A DNA stretch of 64,000 nucleotides, taken from Paenibacillus hamazuiensis. Its GTDB lineage: Bacteria; Bacillota; Bacilli; Paenibacillales; NBRC-103111. Location: the NCBI RefSeq assembly GCF_023276405.1, contig NZ_JALRMO010000001.1:744001-808000 (forward strand), written 5' to 3'. Position numbers and translations under genes: made by a program. Below the pieces are notes generated by a model, which was not told where the DNA came from, did no database searches, and saw nothing but the letters and a program-made list of their open reading frames with translations. Below, one piece after another: positions 16,138 through 25,956 of the stretch; position 1 is the first letter of the stretch, and each line of letters opens with the position of its first letter.

Positions 16138-17700
16138 ATGAAAAAGTGGATGGCTTGTACAATCGCCGCTGCGCTCGCCGTAGGGGCGGCAGGCTGCGGC
16201 TCGGGGGACGGAGGCAAATCCGCAGAAGCGCCGAAAGCGGGAAGCGATGCACCGAATACGCAGCAGGGTCCCACGAAATTCAGCATCTCCATGCGCACGC
16301 TCAACTTCGATTATGTGGAAAAAGCCGCCAATTTGAACGACGACAAATGGGTCAAAGAGCTGGAGAAGAAGACGAACACGGACCTCGATATCCGTCTTGT
16401 TCCCCATGCCGATTTTGAGAAAAAAATGGTGCAAATGTTCGCGACCGGCGACATTCCCGATGTGGTGCAGGCCGGTGCGGGCACAAGCGGCAAGGAGCTG
16501 GCCGGCTCGGTGCAGGCGGGGATTTTTCTCGAGCTTAACGATCTGCTGAAGCAGTATGCGCCGAATTTGCTCAAGGCGATCCCGCAGGCGGCTTGGGATG
16601 AGGTGACGCTGAACGGCAAAATCTACGCGATCCCGGAGTTTATCTCGCAGCCTTCCCGCCGGGCGACATGGGTGCGCGAGGATTTAATGAAAAAGGCCGG
16701 CATCACGAAGGATCCGAAAACGGTCGATGAATATCTCGATATGCTGCGCGCGTTCAAAAAGATCGGCGTCGAGCATCCGTTTATGGGGCGCCAGGACTTC
16801 AAATACGCGGATATTTTCTTCGGCGCTTATGACGTTTATCCTTACCTCAGCCAGTTTGAAGTGGTGGACGGCAAGGTACAGCCGAAGTTTTTCGACAGCG
16901 AAAATATGCAGAAGGCGCTGCAAACGTACAAAACGATGTTTGACGAGGGCCTTATCAACAAGGAGTTTGCGACGATCAACCCGACCAACTTCAAGAACAT
17001 CATTTTGTCGGGAAAAGCCGGCATGTGGGAGATGAACGCTCAGGAGCTGCTGCAGTGGGAAACCCAGCTTAAGCAATCGGTGCCTGACGCGAAAATCAAA
17101 ATTATCCCGTCCCCGGTCGGACCCGACGGCAAAGGCGGCGGTTACTTGTATTCGTCCGGAGCGCGGGCATATTTCATCAACTCGAAGATCGACAAAAGCA
17201 AAATTCCGGGCATTTTGAAGTTTTTCGATTGGCAGGTGACGGAGGAAGCCGACAAGTGGTTCGATCTGACCTTGCCGATCGAGCCGAAAACCGACGCCGA
17301 AGTGTCGGAGCAGCGTTATTTGAGCGGGTTCCTGCATATGGTGAAAGACGACGCGTACCGCAAGCAAATTTTGAATGCGACCGAGCCGGGCAAAGAGCTG
17401 GTGAAGACGTTCGAAACGATTTTGCCGAATGAGGGCCGCGGGGGCATCGAATTCGATCCGGTGCTGGCGGCAATGCAGAAAAATACGGACATCGCTCCCT
17501 TGTCGGATACCGCGCCGCCTGTGCTGATCGCGCATATGGTCAAGATGGTGTACGGCAAGGAGCCGATTTCCGATTGGCCGAGGGCGATCGAAGAGTGGAA
17601 ATCGAAGGGCGGAAACGACGTGCTGAAGGAAGCGAACGAACGTTTCCAAAGCAAAAGCGGCTACAAGCTGAGAGGTCCCGAAGCGCAAAAATGGAAATAA
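16138..17700 (+). CDS. Extracellular solute-binding lipoprotein (carbohydrate type, LplA-like)
   Basis: A 520-residue lipoprotein: signal MKKWMACTIAAALAVGAAGCG with lipobox GAAGC, then a Gly/Ala/Pro linker and a long family-1-type binding domain (ATGDIPDVVQAGAGTSG, YAIPEFISQPSRRATWVREDLMKKAGI). ATG 16138 begins the signal peptide; an upstream in-frame ATG would bury it. Such proteins feed oligosaccharide importers of the LplB/YtcP kind, but no permease lies next to it, so it must borrow one from elsewhere. The cre-like boxes upstream suggest glucose repression. Neighbouring alginate lyases suggest uronate oligosaccharides as ligand, which is inference. Confidence 0.87.
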   Translation: MKKWMACTIAAALAVGAAGCGSGDGGKSAEAPKAGSDAPNTQQGPTKFSISMRTLNFDYVEKAANLNDDKWVKELEKKTNTDLDIRLVPHADFEKKMVQMFATGDIPDVVQAGAGTSGKELAGSVQAGIFLELNDLLKQYAPNLLKAIPQAAWDEVTLNGKIYAIPEFISQPSRRATWVREDLMKKAGITKDPKTVDEYLDMLRAFKKIGVEHPFMGRQDFKYADIFFGAYDVYPYLSQFEVVDGKVQPKFFDSENMQKALQTYKTMFDEGLINKEFATINPTNFKNIILSGKAGMWEMNAQELLQWETQLKQSVPDAKIKIIPSPVGPDGKGGGYLYSSGARAYFINSKIDKSKIPGILKFFDWQVTEEADKWFDLTLPIEPKTDAEVSEQRYLSGFLHMVKDDAYRKQILNATEPGKELVKTFETILPNEGRGGIEFDPVLAAMQKNTDIAPLSDTAPPVLIAHMVKMVYGKEPISDWPRAIEEWKSKGGNDVLKEANERFQSKSGYKLRGPEAQKWK

Positions 17701-17732
17701 GCGGCTGACTGAAGCCCGTTCTATGAAACAAT

Positions 17733-17766
17733 CGCCTTCCCGCGAGCTGCGGGGAGGCGGTTTGTT
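17733..17766 (+). terminator. Terminator after the solute-binding protein
   Basis: CGCCTTCCCGC (17733-17743) pairs with GCGGGGAGGCG (17749-17759), followed by GTTTGTTC. Confidence 0.65.
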
Positions 17767-17800
17767 CTAGGCGGCGAAATACGCGGAAGGAGCTGGCATT

Positions 17801-18799
17801 ATGAAAACATTAATCACCGTTTGGAATCCGGAGCTGCGGAATATCATCTTCTCTCCGGAGACGCGCCGCAAGCTCGAAGCGGTTTCGGAAGTGCATTGGG
17901 TGCCGGAGGGAATCCCCTACGGGCAGGAAGATTTACTGAGGGACATCGGCCCGTATGATGCGTGCATCACCTCCTGGGGCTCGCCCAAGCTCGATGCGGA
18001 TGTGCTGCGGAAGGCGGACCGTCTGAAATTTATCGGCCACGCCGCCGGTACGATGGTGTCCTATGTGGGCCCGGCCGCGTTCGCCAAAGGCATTGTTGTT
18101 GTGAACGCGAATTTGGCATTGGCCCGCTCGACCGCCGAGCTGACGGTCAGCCTGATGCTCGCCGGCTCGTGGAATCTGATGGGCTACAGCAGGAACCTCG
18201 CAGCCGGCATATGGAGATCGAACAGCGATACGGTGGCGGGTCTGTACGGCCGGCGTATCGGGCTGATCGGCTACGGAGAAGTAGCCCGGGAGGTAATCCG
18301 GCTGCTGCAGCCGTTCGATCCGGATATTTTGCTATGCTCGCCGTATTGCTCCGAGGAAGAAGCGGAACGATCAGGCGTAACGCTCGCCTCCTTGGACGAG
18401 GTACTTGCAACGTGCGATGTCGTATCGCTGCACGATACGTTGACCAGAGCCACCCGGGGCATGCTGGGCCGCGAGCAGCTGCGCCTCATGAAAGACGGCG
18501 CCCTGCTCGTCAATACGGCCAGGGCGGCGCTGATCGACGAAGCCGCGCTGATTGAGGAGCTGTCTGCCGGCCGCATCAACGCGGCGATTGACGTTTATTA
18601 CGAGGAGCCGCCGGGCGAAAATTTTCCGCTGCTGCACCTGCCGAATGTGCTCTGCGTGCCGCATATCGGCGCCTTCTCGCGATACTGGAAGCCGCAGCTC
18701 GGACAAATGCTCGCCGAGGATCTGGCGAGATTCGCCGCCGGCGAGCCGCTTCTTCGCCGGATTACGGAGGAGAAGTTTTACCGGATGACGGAGAGGTAA
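17801..18799 (+). CDS. D-isomer-specific 2-hydroxyacid dehydrogenase
   Basis: A 332-residue NAD(P)-dependent dehydrogenase of the D-lactate/phosphoglycerate family. The nucleotide fold reads GRRIGLIGYGEVAREV (third Gly of GxGxxG replaced by Ala). The catalytic Arg lies in VNTARAALID, the Glu in DVYYEEPP, and the His in PHIGAFS. GGAAGGAG precedes the ATG. The family reduces 2-ketoacids or oxidises 2-hydroxyacids; near alginate lyases it might act on a uronate breakdown product, but this is only context. It probably starts a new transcript after the terminator at 17733. Confidence 0.88.
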   Translation: MKTLITVWNPELRNIIFSPETRRKLEAVSEVHWVPEGIPYGQEDLLRDIGPYDACITSWGSPKLDADVLRKADRLKFIGHAAGTMVSYVGPAAFAKGIVVVNANLALARSTAELTVSLMLAGSWNLMGYSRNLAAGIWRSNSDTVAGLYGRRIGLIGYGEVAREVIRLLQPFDPDILLCSPYCSEEEAERSGVTLASLDEVLATCDVVSLHDTLTRATRGMLGREQLRLMKDGALLVNTARAALIDEAALIEELSAGRINAAIDVYYEEPPGENFPLLHLPNVLCVPHIGAFSRYWKPQLGQMLAEDLARFAAGEPLLRRITEEKFYRMTER

Positions 18800-18837
18800 C
18801 GGCATCCTGATCTTTAACTATTCGTCGGGAGGATCGC

Positions 18838-19713
18838 ATGAAACTCGAATTTCGATGGATTCCGGCACTGCTGCTGTTGCCGCTGCTGTTTGCCGCCGCC
18901 GGCTGCTCCCGAGAGCCGGACGCCGCCGTGAAGCAAGCTGCATCTCCGCCCGGCAAACCCGCAGCGTCTTCGGGCGCAGCGGCCCCTGCTCCAGCCGCGG
19001 TGACGGCGGGGCTCGATCCCGGCAAGCCGCCGGGAAGCAATTTCGACTTGACGCACTGGAAATTGACGCTTCCGGATGCAGACAGCACGGACATCCCCCC
19101 GGCAAGCCTGAGCCAAGGCTACACGTCGGATTATTTTTACACCGACAAGCAGGATGGGGCGATGACGTTCTGGTCGCCGGTCACCGGCGGCAAAACGGCC
19201 AACACCGACTATCCCCGCTCCGAGCTGCGCGAGCTGATCGACCCGTCCAGCACGAAGGTCAACTGGATCTGGCAGGGTACTCATGTGCTGAATGCGAGGG
19301 AGATGGTGACGCAGGTTCCTTCCTCGGGCAAGGTCGTCGTCATGCAAATCCACGGGATTACGCCGTCCGGAGGGAACGCGAATCCGCTTGTGAAAGTGGT
19401 GTACGACGACAAGAAGAAAGCGATCGACTGCTATGTCAAAAGCTCCGTAAAGCCGGGGGATAAGGATGTTCATTACGTGTTCCCGGGCTACGGCCGGAAC
19501 GCCGCCTTTGAAGGACAGCTCAAGGTGACGGACGGGCTCCTTGCGATGACATTCGGCGGCGAAACGAAGACCGCCCCTTTTGCGGAGCAGGACCCGGGCT
19601 GGAAGGAGCTCAAGTTTTACTTCAAAGCGGGCGTATATGTGCAGGATAACGAGGGAAGTGCCGACGAGGGAGGCCGCGTCAAGATTTACAAGCTGGACGC
19701 TTCGCATTCCTAG
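18838..19713 (+). CDS. Alginate lyase, polysaccharide lyase family 7
   Basis: A 291-residue secreted enzyme. The signal peptide ends in a lipobox-like AAAGC (Cys22), so it may be a lipoprotein. After an Ala/Pro linker the PL7 jelly-roll begins (NFDLTHWKLTLP) and carries the three family motifs: RSELRE near residue 127, QIHG near 169 and YFKAGVYVQ near 261, which supply the catalytic Arg, Gln, His and Tyr. The QIH form is usually linked with polyG-type preference, whereas QVH goes with polyM; treat this as a hint. GGGAGG precedes the ATG. No frameshift is seen, unlike the next two genes. Confidence 0.9.
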   Translation: MKLEFRWIPALLLLPLLFAAAGCSREPDAAVKQAASPPGKPAASSGAAAPAPAAVTAGLDPGKPPGSNFDLTHWKLTLPDADSTDIPPASLSQGYTSDYFYTDKQDGAMTFWSPVTGGKTANTDYPRSELRELIDPSSTKVNWIWQGTHVLNAREMVTQVPSSGKVVVMQIHGITPSGGNANPLVKVVYDDKKKAIDCYVKSSVKPGDKDVHYVFPGYGRNAAFEGQLKVTDGLLAMTFGGETKTAPFAEQDPGWKELKFYFKAGVYVQDNEGSADEGGRVKIYKLDASHS

Positions 19714-19748
19714 CTGTCATCTACATACATAACACTGGAGGGGTTCGC

Positions 19749-20497
19749 ATGAAAGCACGCCAAGTGATTTTGCCGCTTACCGCCGCCGTTATGCTCGGGA
19801 CCGCGCTCACCGGCTGCAGCGGGGAGGAGCGCCGGAAGCCAAACCGGCGGACAATCGGGATTACTTGAAGAAGCCGGTTACGCTCGTTTTTAAATCGCAG
19901 TTCGACGACAGCATGGACAAATTCAACGAGCGCTACGGCAAAAGGATTGCCGAGAAGTTTCCGAACGTCACCGTGAAGTTCATTCCGCGCGAGAAGGATA
20001 TCGACATTTTGGACCTGGTAGCGGCAGGCACTTACCCGGATATTATGTACGGCAACACGTCGCAGATCGACCAGTTTCTGGTCGGCACCGGCCTCGCTTA
20101 CGACATGACGGAGCTGGTCAAGAAGATAACTACGACATAAGCCGTTTCGAGCCGGCGTTGATGGACAATTTGCGCAACGTCACGCCTCCGGGCACGTTGT
20201 ACGGGCTGCCGATGCCTTGGGCCGGCGCGCAGGTGATGTATTACAACAAAGCGATTTTTGACCGTTTGGGGTGTGCCTTACCCGAAGGACGGCATGACGT
20301 GGGACGAGGTATACGACCTCGCGAAAAAGATGACGAGAACCGACGAGGCGATCCGCGGCTTCAGCTCGTTCATCAGCGCCGTGCTGCGGGATAACCAGCT
20401 GTCGGTTCCATACATCGACGCGAAAGCCGACAAGATGGCGGACTCCGAGCAGTGGAAGAAGATCTTTGCGAATTTGGCCCGAGGGGGCCAGCGGTGA
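19749..20497 (+). pseudogene. Broken solute-binding lipoprotein
   Basis: A lipoprotein start (MKARQVILPLTAAVMLGTALTGCSG) is followed by homologous pieces of one family-1 binding protein in shifting frames: about 19838-20137 (LKKPVTLVFKSQFDDSMDKF, TYPDIMYGNTSQIDQF), about 20120-20270 (NYDISRFEPALMDNLRN, PMPWAGAQVMYYNKAIFDRL) and about 20267-20497 (VPYPKDGMTWDEVYDLAKKM). At least three frameshifts are needed, and the C-terminal half is missing. The sequence ends abruptly some 50 bases before the next gene. Several independent lesions argue for a real pseudogene rather than sequencing error. Confidence 0.85.
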
Positions 20498-20544
20498 TGG
20501 AACCCCTCCCTTCTGTGCCGATTAAGACGGAGGAGGCTGACCGC

Positions 20545-21689
20545 ATGGGATTTGTTTTCGTTTCCCCGGAATTTGTGGATGGAGTAAGCCGGAAAACAGC
20601 CGAAGGGCAGGGAGTTTGGCGGCAGGTGCGGCAAGGGCTGCGGGAGAAGGCGGAGGAAGCGATGCTTAAAGGCCCGTGGAGCGTAACCTATTTCGGAGCT
20701 GCAGCGCCAAGCGGAGATCCGCACGATTATTACAGCGAAGCGCCTTACTGGTGGCCGAACCCCGATGATCCCGAAGGTCCGTATATTCGCAAGGACGGCA
20801 TCACCCGGCACGACCGGTTCATGGGGCACCGACAATCGATCGACGACTTGGCCGAAACGGCTTTGGTGCTCTGTCTGGCCGGGTATTATCTGCACGAAAA
20901 ACGTTACCTGGCCCGCGCCGCCGAGCTGCTGCGCATCTGGTTTATCGACCCGGATACGCGGATGAATCCGCATATTGAATACGGCGAAGCGATCCGCGGG
21001 ATATGCGACGGCCGGGCGGCCGGCGTCATCGTTCTGCGCCAGGTGGACAAAATCGTGCACGCGCTCGGGTTTTTGGAGCAGCATCCGGATTGGCCGGAGA
21101 TCATAGCCGGAATGCGCGGCTGGTTGTCGCAAATGCTCGAAAGGCTCACCACGAGTAAAATCGGGCGCAGGAAAGCCGGTCCTCAGGCAATCACGCGATG
21201 TGGTGGACGACTCATGTCGCGGCCTTTGCCGCTTATACCGGTGATATGGAGAAGCTGCACATGGCGTTCGACCATTACCGCGAGACGATCGTTCCGCAGC
21301 AGATCGAGCCGGACGGCAGCCTGCCGAAGGAGCTGGAGAGAACCCGCTCGTTTCACTATACGATGTTCCATTTGGACGCAGCCTCCTTGCTGTGCGAAAT
21401 TGCATGCCGTACGGGGGGCGATCTGTGGGGATTCCGGACAGCGGACGGGAGGAGCCTGGAGGGAGCCATTCGGTTCGTGCTGCCGTACCTGAACCGTCCG
21501 GAGCTGTGGACATGGGAGCAGATCGATGGGGAGGTGCCGGGCGAGCATGTGTCGGTACAACTTGCTTCGCTGCGGCTGAACATGCCGGAGTGTTCTTTGG
21601 CGAACGGAAAGAGGCGAGGCGGAGGCCTTCTCGTGGACGGCGTGCTCGGCCCGCTCGCGCTGCTTCCGGGATATACGGCGGAAGAGTAG
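20545..21689 (+). pseudogene. Alginate lyase family (PF05426-like), single frameshift
   Basis: ATG 20545, with GGAGGAGG eight bases upstream, opens a frame showing the alginate-lyase superfamily core (AAAPSGDPHDYYSEAPYWWPNPDDPEGPY, GHRQSIDDLAETALVL, YLARAAELLRIWFIDPDTRMNPH). At about 21165-21190 it shifts frame; homology resumes as SGNHAMWWTTHVAAFAAYTGD, carrying the conserved Asn-His, and runs to 21689 (FHYTMFHLDAASLLCE). Joined, the product would be about 380 residues. One frameshift could be real or a read error, but the preceding gene is certainly decayed. It would have cleaved alginate or a similar uronate polymer, apparently inside the cell since no signal peptide is seen. Confidence 0.8.
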
Positions 21690-21769
21690 ATTGGCCGGAA
21701 ACTACTCCGATTTTCGAGTATATAAACAAAATCTCCTCGTGTGTATGATATGACTATACACATTGAATG

Positions 21770-21782
21770 CTCGCTGAGCGAG
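21770..21782. promoter_or_regulatory. CTCGCTGAGCGAG palindrome before the NlpC/P60 gene
   Basis: Six-base arms CTCGCT/AGCGAG around one base, 27 bases before the start codon. It may be an operator or an mRNA 5' hairpin. Confidence 0.3.
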
Positions 21783-21808
21783 TTCATTTTAGAGGAGGAG
21801 AACATAAC

Positions 21809-22612
21809 ATGAAACAAGTGTTGAACGGGAAAAAATGGATTTTGTTGTCGGCGGTGCTCGCAGCCGCGCTGCACCCCGGGGCTGCGTGGGCCTCTTACGC
21901 GGAAACCACGGAGCAAGCGGAACAGTATTATGAAAAATATTATACCGACTATACGGCGGATGAGCTTTCGTTAGTCGGCCAGTACCGCACCGCTAACGCT
22001 GCGATCAAAAAGAGCACGGCGGACCGCCTGGTGGAAAGAGCCTTTTGGTATATGCAAAACGGCTATATCGTTTACGGCCACGGGAACGATTCCTACAAGC
22101 AGCACGGGATTGCCGACTGCTCCGAGTTCGTTTCCCTCGTGTATGGGGATTTCGGCTACTCGGTGACGGAAGTGGCGAAGGATTACGACACGGTGGGGCA
22201 AAAAGTAAACGGCGTCTATTCGACGACAAAGGTGTATCCGAACGGCAAAACGTATAACGCGCTCGCCGGTACGGAAAACCTTAAGATCGGCGACATTTTG
22301 ACCTGGTACAAGACGGACGCGGCGGGGAATAAATATATCTCCCACGTTGCCATTTATATCGGGATGCTTAACGGACAGCCTGCGGTGATCGGCACGGTGG
22401 ATCAAGACACCGGCAAAAATCCGACGGCCATCGGCATCATCAACGACTTCCGCTATACGTGGGGAGGCACTTTAAACTCGGTGCGCCGAGTGCTGCCTTC
22501 CGATGCGTGGAACGCCAACACCCAAGTCAGCGGGCACGCGCAGCAGTCCCCGGTCATTCCGGACTCCTACGTGCTGCCGCCGCAAAATCCGATTGTTATG
22601 CCTGTGCAGTAA
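21809..22612 (+). CDS. Secreted NlpC/P60-like cell-wall protein
   Basis: A 267-residue protein with signal peptide MKQVLNGKKWILLSAVLAAALHPGAAWA. The catalytic core shows the Cys in GIADCSEFVSLVYGDFGYSV and the His in YISHVAIYIGM, as in NlpC/P60 endopeptidases, which cut D-Glu-meso-DAP bonds of peptidoglycan. No SH3 or LysM wall-binding module is attached; the C-terminus is a Pro-rich tail. The start ATG 21809 follows GAGGAGGAG; an earlier in-frame ATG would hide the signal. Stand-alone gene closed by a terminator. Confidence 0.85.
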   Translation: MKQVLNGKKWILLSAVLAAALHPGAAWASYAETTEQAEQYYEKYYTDYTADELSLVGQYRTANAAIKKSTADRLVERAFWYMQNGYIVYGHGNDSYKQHGIADCSEFVSLVYGDFGYSVTEVAKDYDTVGQKVNGVYSTTKVYPNGKTYNALAGTENLKIGDILTWYKTDAAGNKYISHVAIYIGMLNGQPAVIGTVDQDTGKNPTAIGIINDFRYTWGGTLNSVRRVLPSDAWNANTQVSGHAQQSPVIPDSYVLPPQNPIVMPVQ

Positions 22613-22640
22613 AGTTGAATTTCCCGCGGTAACCATAACT

Positions 22641-22690
22641 AATACCGGCCCCTGCCTTATCATCGGTTGGGGCCGGTATTTGTTTTCTTT
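22641..22690 (+). terminator. Terminator after the NlpC/P60 gene
   Basis: AATACCGGCCCC (22641-22652) pairs perfectly with GGGGCCGGTATT (22669-22680), followed by TGTTTTCTTT. It lies between convergent genes. Confidence 0.8.
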
Positions 22691-22697
22691 CGTTCAG

Positions 22698-25600
22698 CTA
22701 CTCGTCCTTAATGGGAATTTCGATGAGGAGCTCGGTGCCTCCACTTTCTACCGAGGAGTCCAGCTTGATCGAGCCCCCCAGATGAAGAATTCTTTCCTTC
22801 ATTGCGGTAAGGCCAAAGCCGTATGGGGCCGACATATAAGGTGCGCCGTCGTTCCATAGGCGGAAAGTCAGCATGCGGTTATCGGAGGCAAGACGAAAGC
22901 GGAATTGCTTCCCGCTGCCATGCTTTAGTCCGTTCGTCAATCCTTCCTGAAAAGCGTGATAAAGCACTTTTTTTTGCATGGCGTCGAGAGTCGGGATCGT
23001 ACCAAACTGCATATCGACGGTCGCTCCGGTCAGTTCCTCCGTATCCTCCGCAAGCTCCCGGATCGATTGCTCCAGATCGCCGTTGCGGATATCGTCTTTC
23101 ATCATGCGGACGGCGCTCCGGACATCCTCAAGGCCGCCTCGGACGGAATGAAGGGCACTTTCCAGCTTGCTGAGCGCATTGTCCGGATCGTGCCGGATCA
23201 GCCGCTTGACGGCTTCCAGCTGCAGGGCGGCTCCCGTCAGACGATGGCCGAGAATGTCGTGAATGTCATGGGCGATCCGGTTGCGTTCTTCGTAGATTGC
23301 CACCTCCCCTAGAGCCTCGAACGTTTCGCGCATCGAAGCCTGCAGCTGCCGGTGCGTTTCCTCCAGCTCCGTCGTACGCTGCAGCACCAGCTCTTCCAAG
23401 GAATGGTTGAGCCGTGTCAGCTCCAGGTGAACGTGGACCCGTGCCAGCAGCTCCCTGCGGGTGATCGGTTTCGACAAATAGTCGCTAGCTCCTGCATCGA
23501 ACCCCTGCACGACGTCGGCGGGCTGCCGTTTAGCGGTCAGAAGAACAATGGGGAGTTCCCCTGCGTTGCGGGTGCGGCGAACCTCCCTGCATACGTCATA
23601 GCCGTTCAGATCCGCCATCATGACGTCCAGCAGGACAAGATCGGGGCCCAGCTCCTCGATCAGGCGGATCGCCTCTTTGCCGCCGGACGCGGTGGCGACC
23701 CGAAAACGGGACCAGAGCAGGAAATTGGCCACTACTCTAAGATTGATCGGCTCGTCATCCACGACAAGGATAAGGGGGCCGTCGTTCTCCAAGCTCATAG
23801 CCGGCATGTGGTCGGTGAACTCCGTATCATCGGGCATCCAAATCAGGTCCGCTCCGGCAGCGGATTCCTTTACTGGCGGCGCGCTTTCCGGATCCGGTAC
23901 GGGGGCGGCTTCAGCGGCTGCAGGGAGCGCCAGGCTGAAGGTGGAACCTGCGCCCGCTTCGCTGACTGCCGATAATCGGCCCCCGTGAAGCTCCGCCAGC
24001 TTCCTGGTAATCGACAAGCCGAGCCCGGTTCCGCCGCTGGAATAAGGGGAGTCGGCCTGCTCGAACGGTTCGAAGATCAGCTCCAATTGTTCGGGGGACA
24101 GGCCGATTCCCGAATCGGCTACCGTGAGGACAACCCATGCTCCTCCCGTCGATTCTTCCGTATGTGCGGCCAAACGGATGAAGCCCTTTTCCGTGAATTT
24201 GACGGCATTGCCGATCAAGTTATAAAGCATTTGCTGCAGCCTGTTTTCATCGGCAATAACCGGGGGCGTCTGCTCCCCCACCTCATTGATCAATGCCAGA
24301 CCTTTTTTACGGGCGATCGGCTCTAATGCGGCAAGCGCGAGAGCGACCGCCGGATACAGGTGAAGAGATGAGGGCCGAAGGATTACATCGCGGTGCTTCA
24401 GCTTGGAAAAATCCAAAATATCGTCAATGAGCCGCGACAGCCTTTGCCCGCTCGACATCACCACCGCGAGATTGTTACGGGCGGCTTGGGGGAGCGATCC
24501 GGCAACGCCGTCAAGCAGCGACTCCGTAATTCCGATGATCCCGTGGAGAGGAGTTCTGAGCTCGTGAGACGTGTTGGCCAGAAATTCATCCTTCAGGCGG
24601 TCAAGCTCCTGCAAACGCACGTTTTGGGATTGAAGACGGTCGGCGTAATCGTTAACGCGAGTATGTATGTCATTCAGATGCCGAATGAGTACAAAGCCCA
24701 TACATAATATAAAGACGAACTGACCGACATAGATCAAATCCCGGTTCCAGTACATAATGAACAAAGGCGAAATATCGAATATGTAGGAGTCCAGCTGCGG
24801 GTAAAGCTGCGCAAGTACCCGCTTCAGCGTTAAGACAATGATAACGGCGATCCCGAACATCGACCATTCGTAGGTTCCGGTCAGACGGAGGCTGCTGCTC
24901 TTAAATAAAGAAAATCCGATCAGGCACATAACGGGGAGCTCTACTAATTTATAGTTGATGGGCAAGACGGTGCCATACCAATCCGGTTTGAACCACGCCA
25001 TCACGATCACGGCTAATGTCGTGAGTGCCAGCGCATAACGGAGAATCCGGTGAAGCCCCCGATAACCCGAGCCGAAAATTTGCTCGATGAAGCCGATGAA
25101 GGCGAAGGTGGTCAACGGAAAGGTCACAAAACGCCAATACGAAATTACGGAAGCTACGTGACTTGCGTGAATCAGCAAGCAGGCTGCCAGGGCGCCGAAA
25201 GCGGAGCTGAAGTTCATTATAGCAAAATACAGATAAACCGGTTGTTTGCGATTGGATACATATGCGGCCAGTCCAATGGTGCCTGCGAATATAAAGATGA
25301 CGGCGACGAGCAGCTTCACAACGCTTTCCAGGAAAATCTCGCGGATGGCGGTTTCTTTCTCAATCATCACCAGTTGATTCGTAGTAAAGAGCTGATAGGG
25401 AATATCATTGTAGATCCGAATTGCAACGGACGCAACGGGTGCCGTTTTCGGCAGTTCCATCATATGAAACTCGAGAGGATAGAGAAGGTGGCGTTCGGGC
25501 TGATCCTCATCCATTTGGTACCGATAGACCGACTTGCCGTTTACGAAAACCTCATATTGCTTTATACCTCTAATGAGTAGCACCGGATCCCGCATCGTCT

Positions 25601-25895
25601 GGAGCTGCGGCGCGGACTTCAGCCAGAAGGCGGGCTGCGTTCGCCGGGCTTTTTCCATATTCTGCGGGCTCAAATCACGGACCCAAAGCCCCGGATCTTC
25701 GCGGAACTGTCCGTTCTCCACGGGGAGATCCCCAAAGTAAAATTCCGCTTCTTCCGCGAGCAAGTCACCCGAGGGCAGGCTTTTCTCGTTCAAGTCCCCG
25801 CCGTTGAACCAATACGTTAATACGGTGCCGGCCAAAAACAGGCATCCGAGAAAAACGACATAGCGGATTGTATGTTTAATTAACTGTACGTTCAA
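22698..25895 (-). CDS. Hybrid sensor histidine kinase: 7TMR-DISM, HisKA, receiver, HisKA_3
   Basis: A 1065-residue kinase starting at TTG 25895 behind AGAGGTGG. Order of parts: one membrane segment (about 10-28), an extracellular domain (30-190), a 7-helix 7TMR-DISM region (195-410), a HisKA dimerisation domain with His444 (ANTSHELRTPLHG), HATPase_c (N-box YNLIGNAVKF, G-boxes DSGIGL and GGTGLGLS), a receiver with Asp757 (LVLLDVMM), then a second transmitter of the NarX/DesK type with His876 (RIAHDIHDILGH) and its own HATPase (FQEGLTNGLKHG, GFGLTAMKERI). Two unrelated kinase cores in one chain are unusual. It is co-oriented with, and downstream of, the NarL-type regulator. Confidence 0.92.
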   Translation of the reverse strand: MNVQLIKHTIRYVVFLGCLFLAGTVLTYWFNGGDLNEKSLPSGDLLAEEAEFYFGDLPVENGQFREDPGLWVRDLSPQNMEKARRTQPAFWLKSAPQLQTMRDPVLLIRGIKQYEVFVNGKSVYRYQMDEDQPERHLLYPLEFHMMELPKTAPVASVAIRIYNDIPYQLFTTNQLVMIEKETAIREIFLESVVKLLVAVIFIFAGTIGLAAYVSNRKQPVYLYFAIMNFSSAFGALAACLLIHASHVASVISYWRFVTFPLTTFAFIGFIEQIFGSGYRGLHRILRYALALTTLAVIVMAWFKPDWYGTVLPINYKLVELPVMCLIGFSLFKSSSLRLTGTYEWSMFGIAVIIVLTLKRVLAQLYPQLDSYIFDISPLFIMYWNRDLIYVGQFVFILCMGFVLIRHLNDIHTRVNDYADRLQSQNVRLQELDRLKDEFLANTSHELRTPLHGIIGITESLLDGVAGSLPQAARNNLAVVMSSGQRLSRLIDDILDFSKLKHRDVILRPSSLHLYPAVALALAALEPIARKKGLALINEVGEQTPPVIADENRLQQMLYNLIGNAVKFTEKGFIRLAAHTEESTGGAWVVLTVADSGIGLSPEQLELIFEPFEQADSPYSSGGTGLGLSITRKLAELHGGRLSAVSEAGAGSTFSLALPAAAEAAPVPDPESAPPVKESAAGADLIWMPDDTEFTDHMPAMSLENDGPLILVVDDEPINLRVVANFLLWSRFRVATASGGKEAIRLIEELGPDLVLLDVMMADLNGYDVCREVRRTRNAGELPIVLLTAKRQPADVVQGFDAGASDYLSKPITRRELLARVHVHLELTRLNHSLEELVLQRTTELEETHRQLQASMRETFEALGEVAIYEERNRIAHDIHDILGHRLTGAALQLEAVKRLIRHDPDNALSKLESALHSVRGGLEDVRSAVRMMKDDIRNGDLEQSIRELAEDTEELTGATVDMQFGTIPTLDAMQKKVLYHAFQEGLTNGLKHGSGKQFRFRLASDNRMLTFRLWNDGAPYMSAPYGFGLTAMKERILHLGGSIKLDSSVESGGTELLIEIPIKDE

Positions 25896-25956
25896 ATGGA
25901 AGCCACCTCTGCGTTTGACTATCTTTGCCGTCTTTGTCGGATCTGCTGTATCGCAT

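Noticed and set aside
20545-21689. Programmed frameshift in the second alginate lyase
   Set aside because: No slippery heptamer with a downstream structure was recognised, and the preceding gene is heavily decayed, so mutation or read error is simpler.
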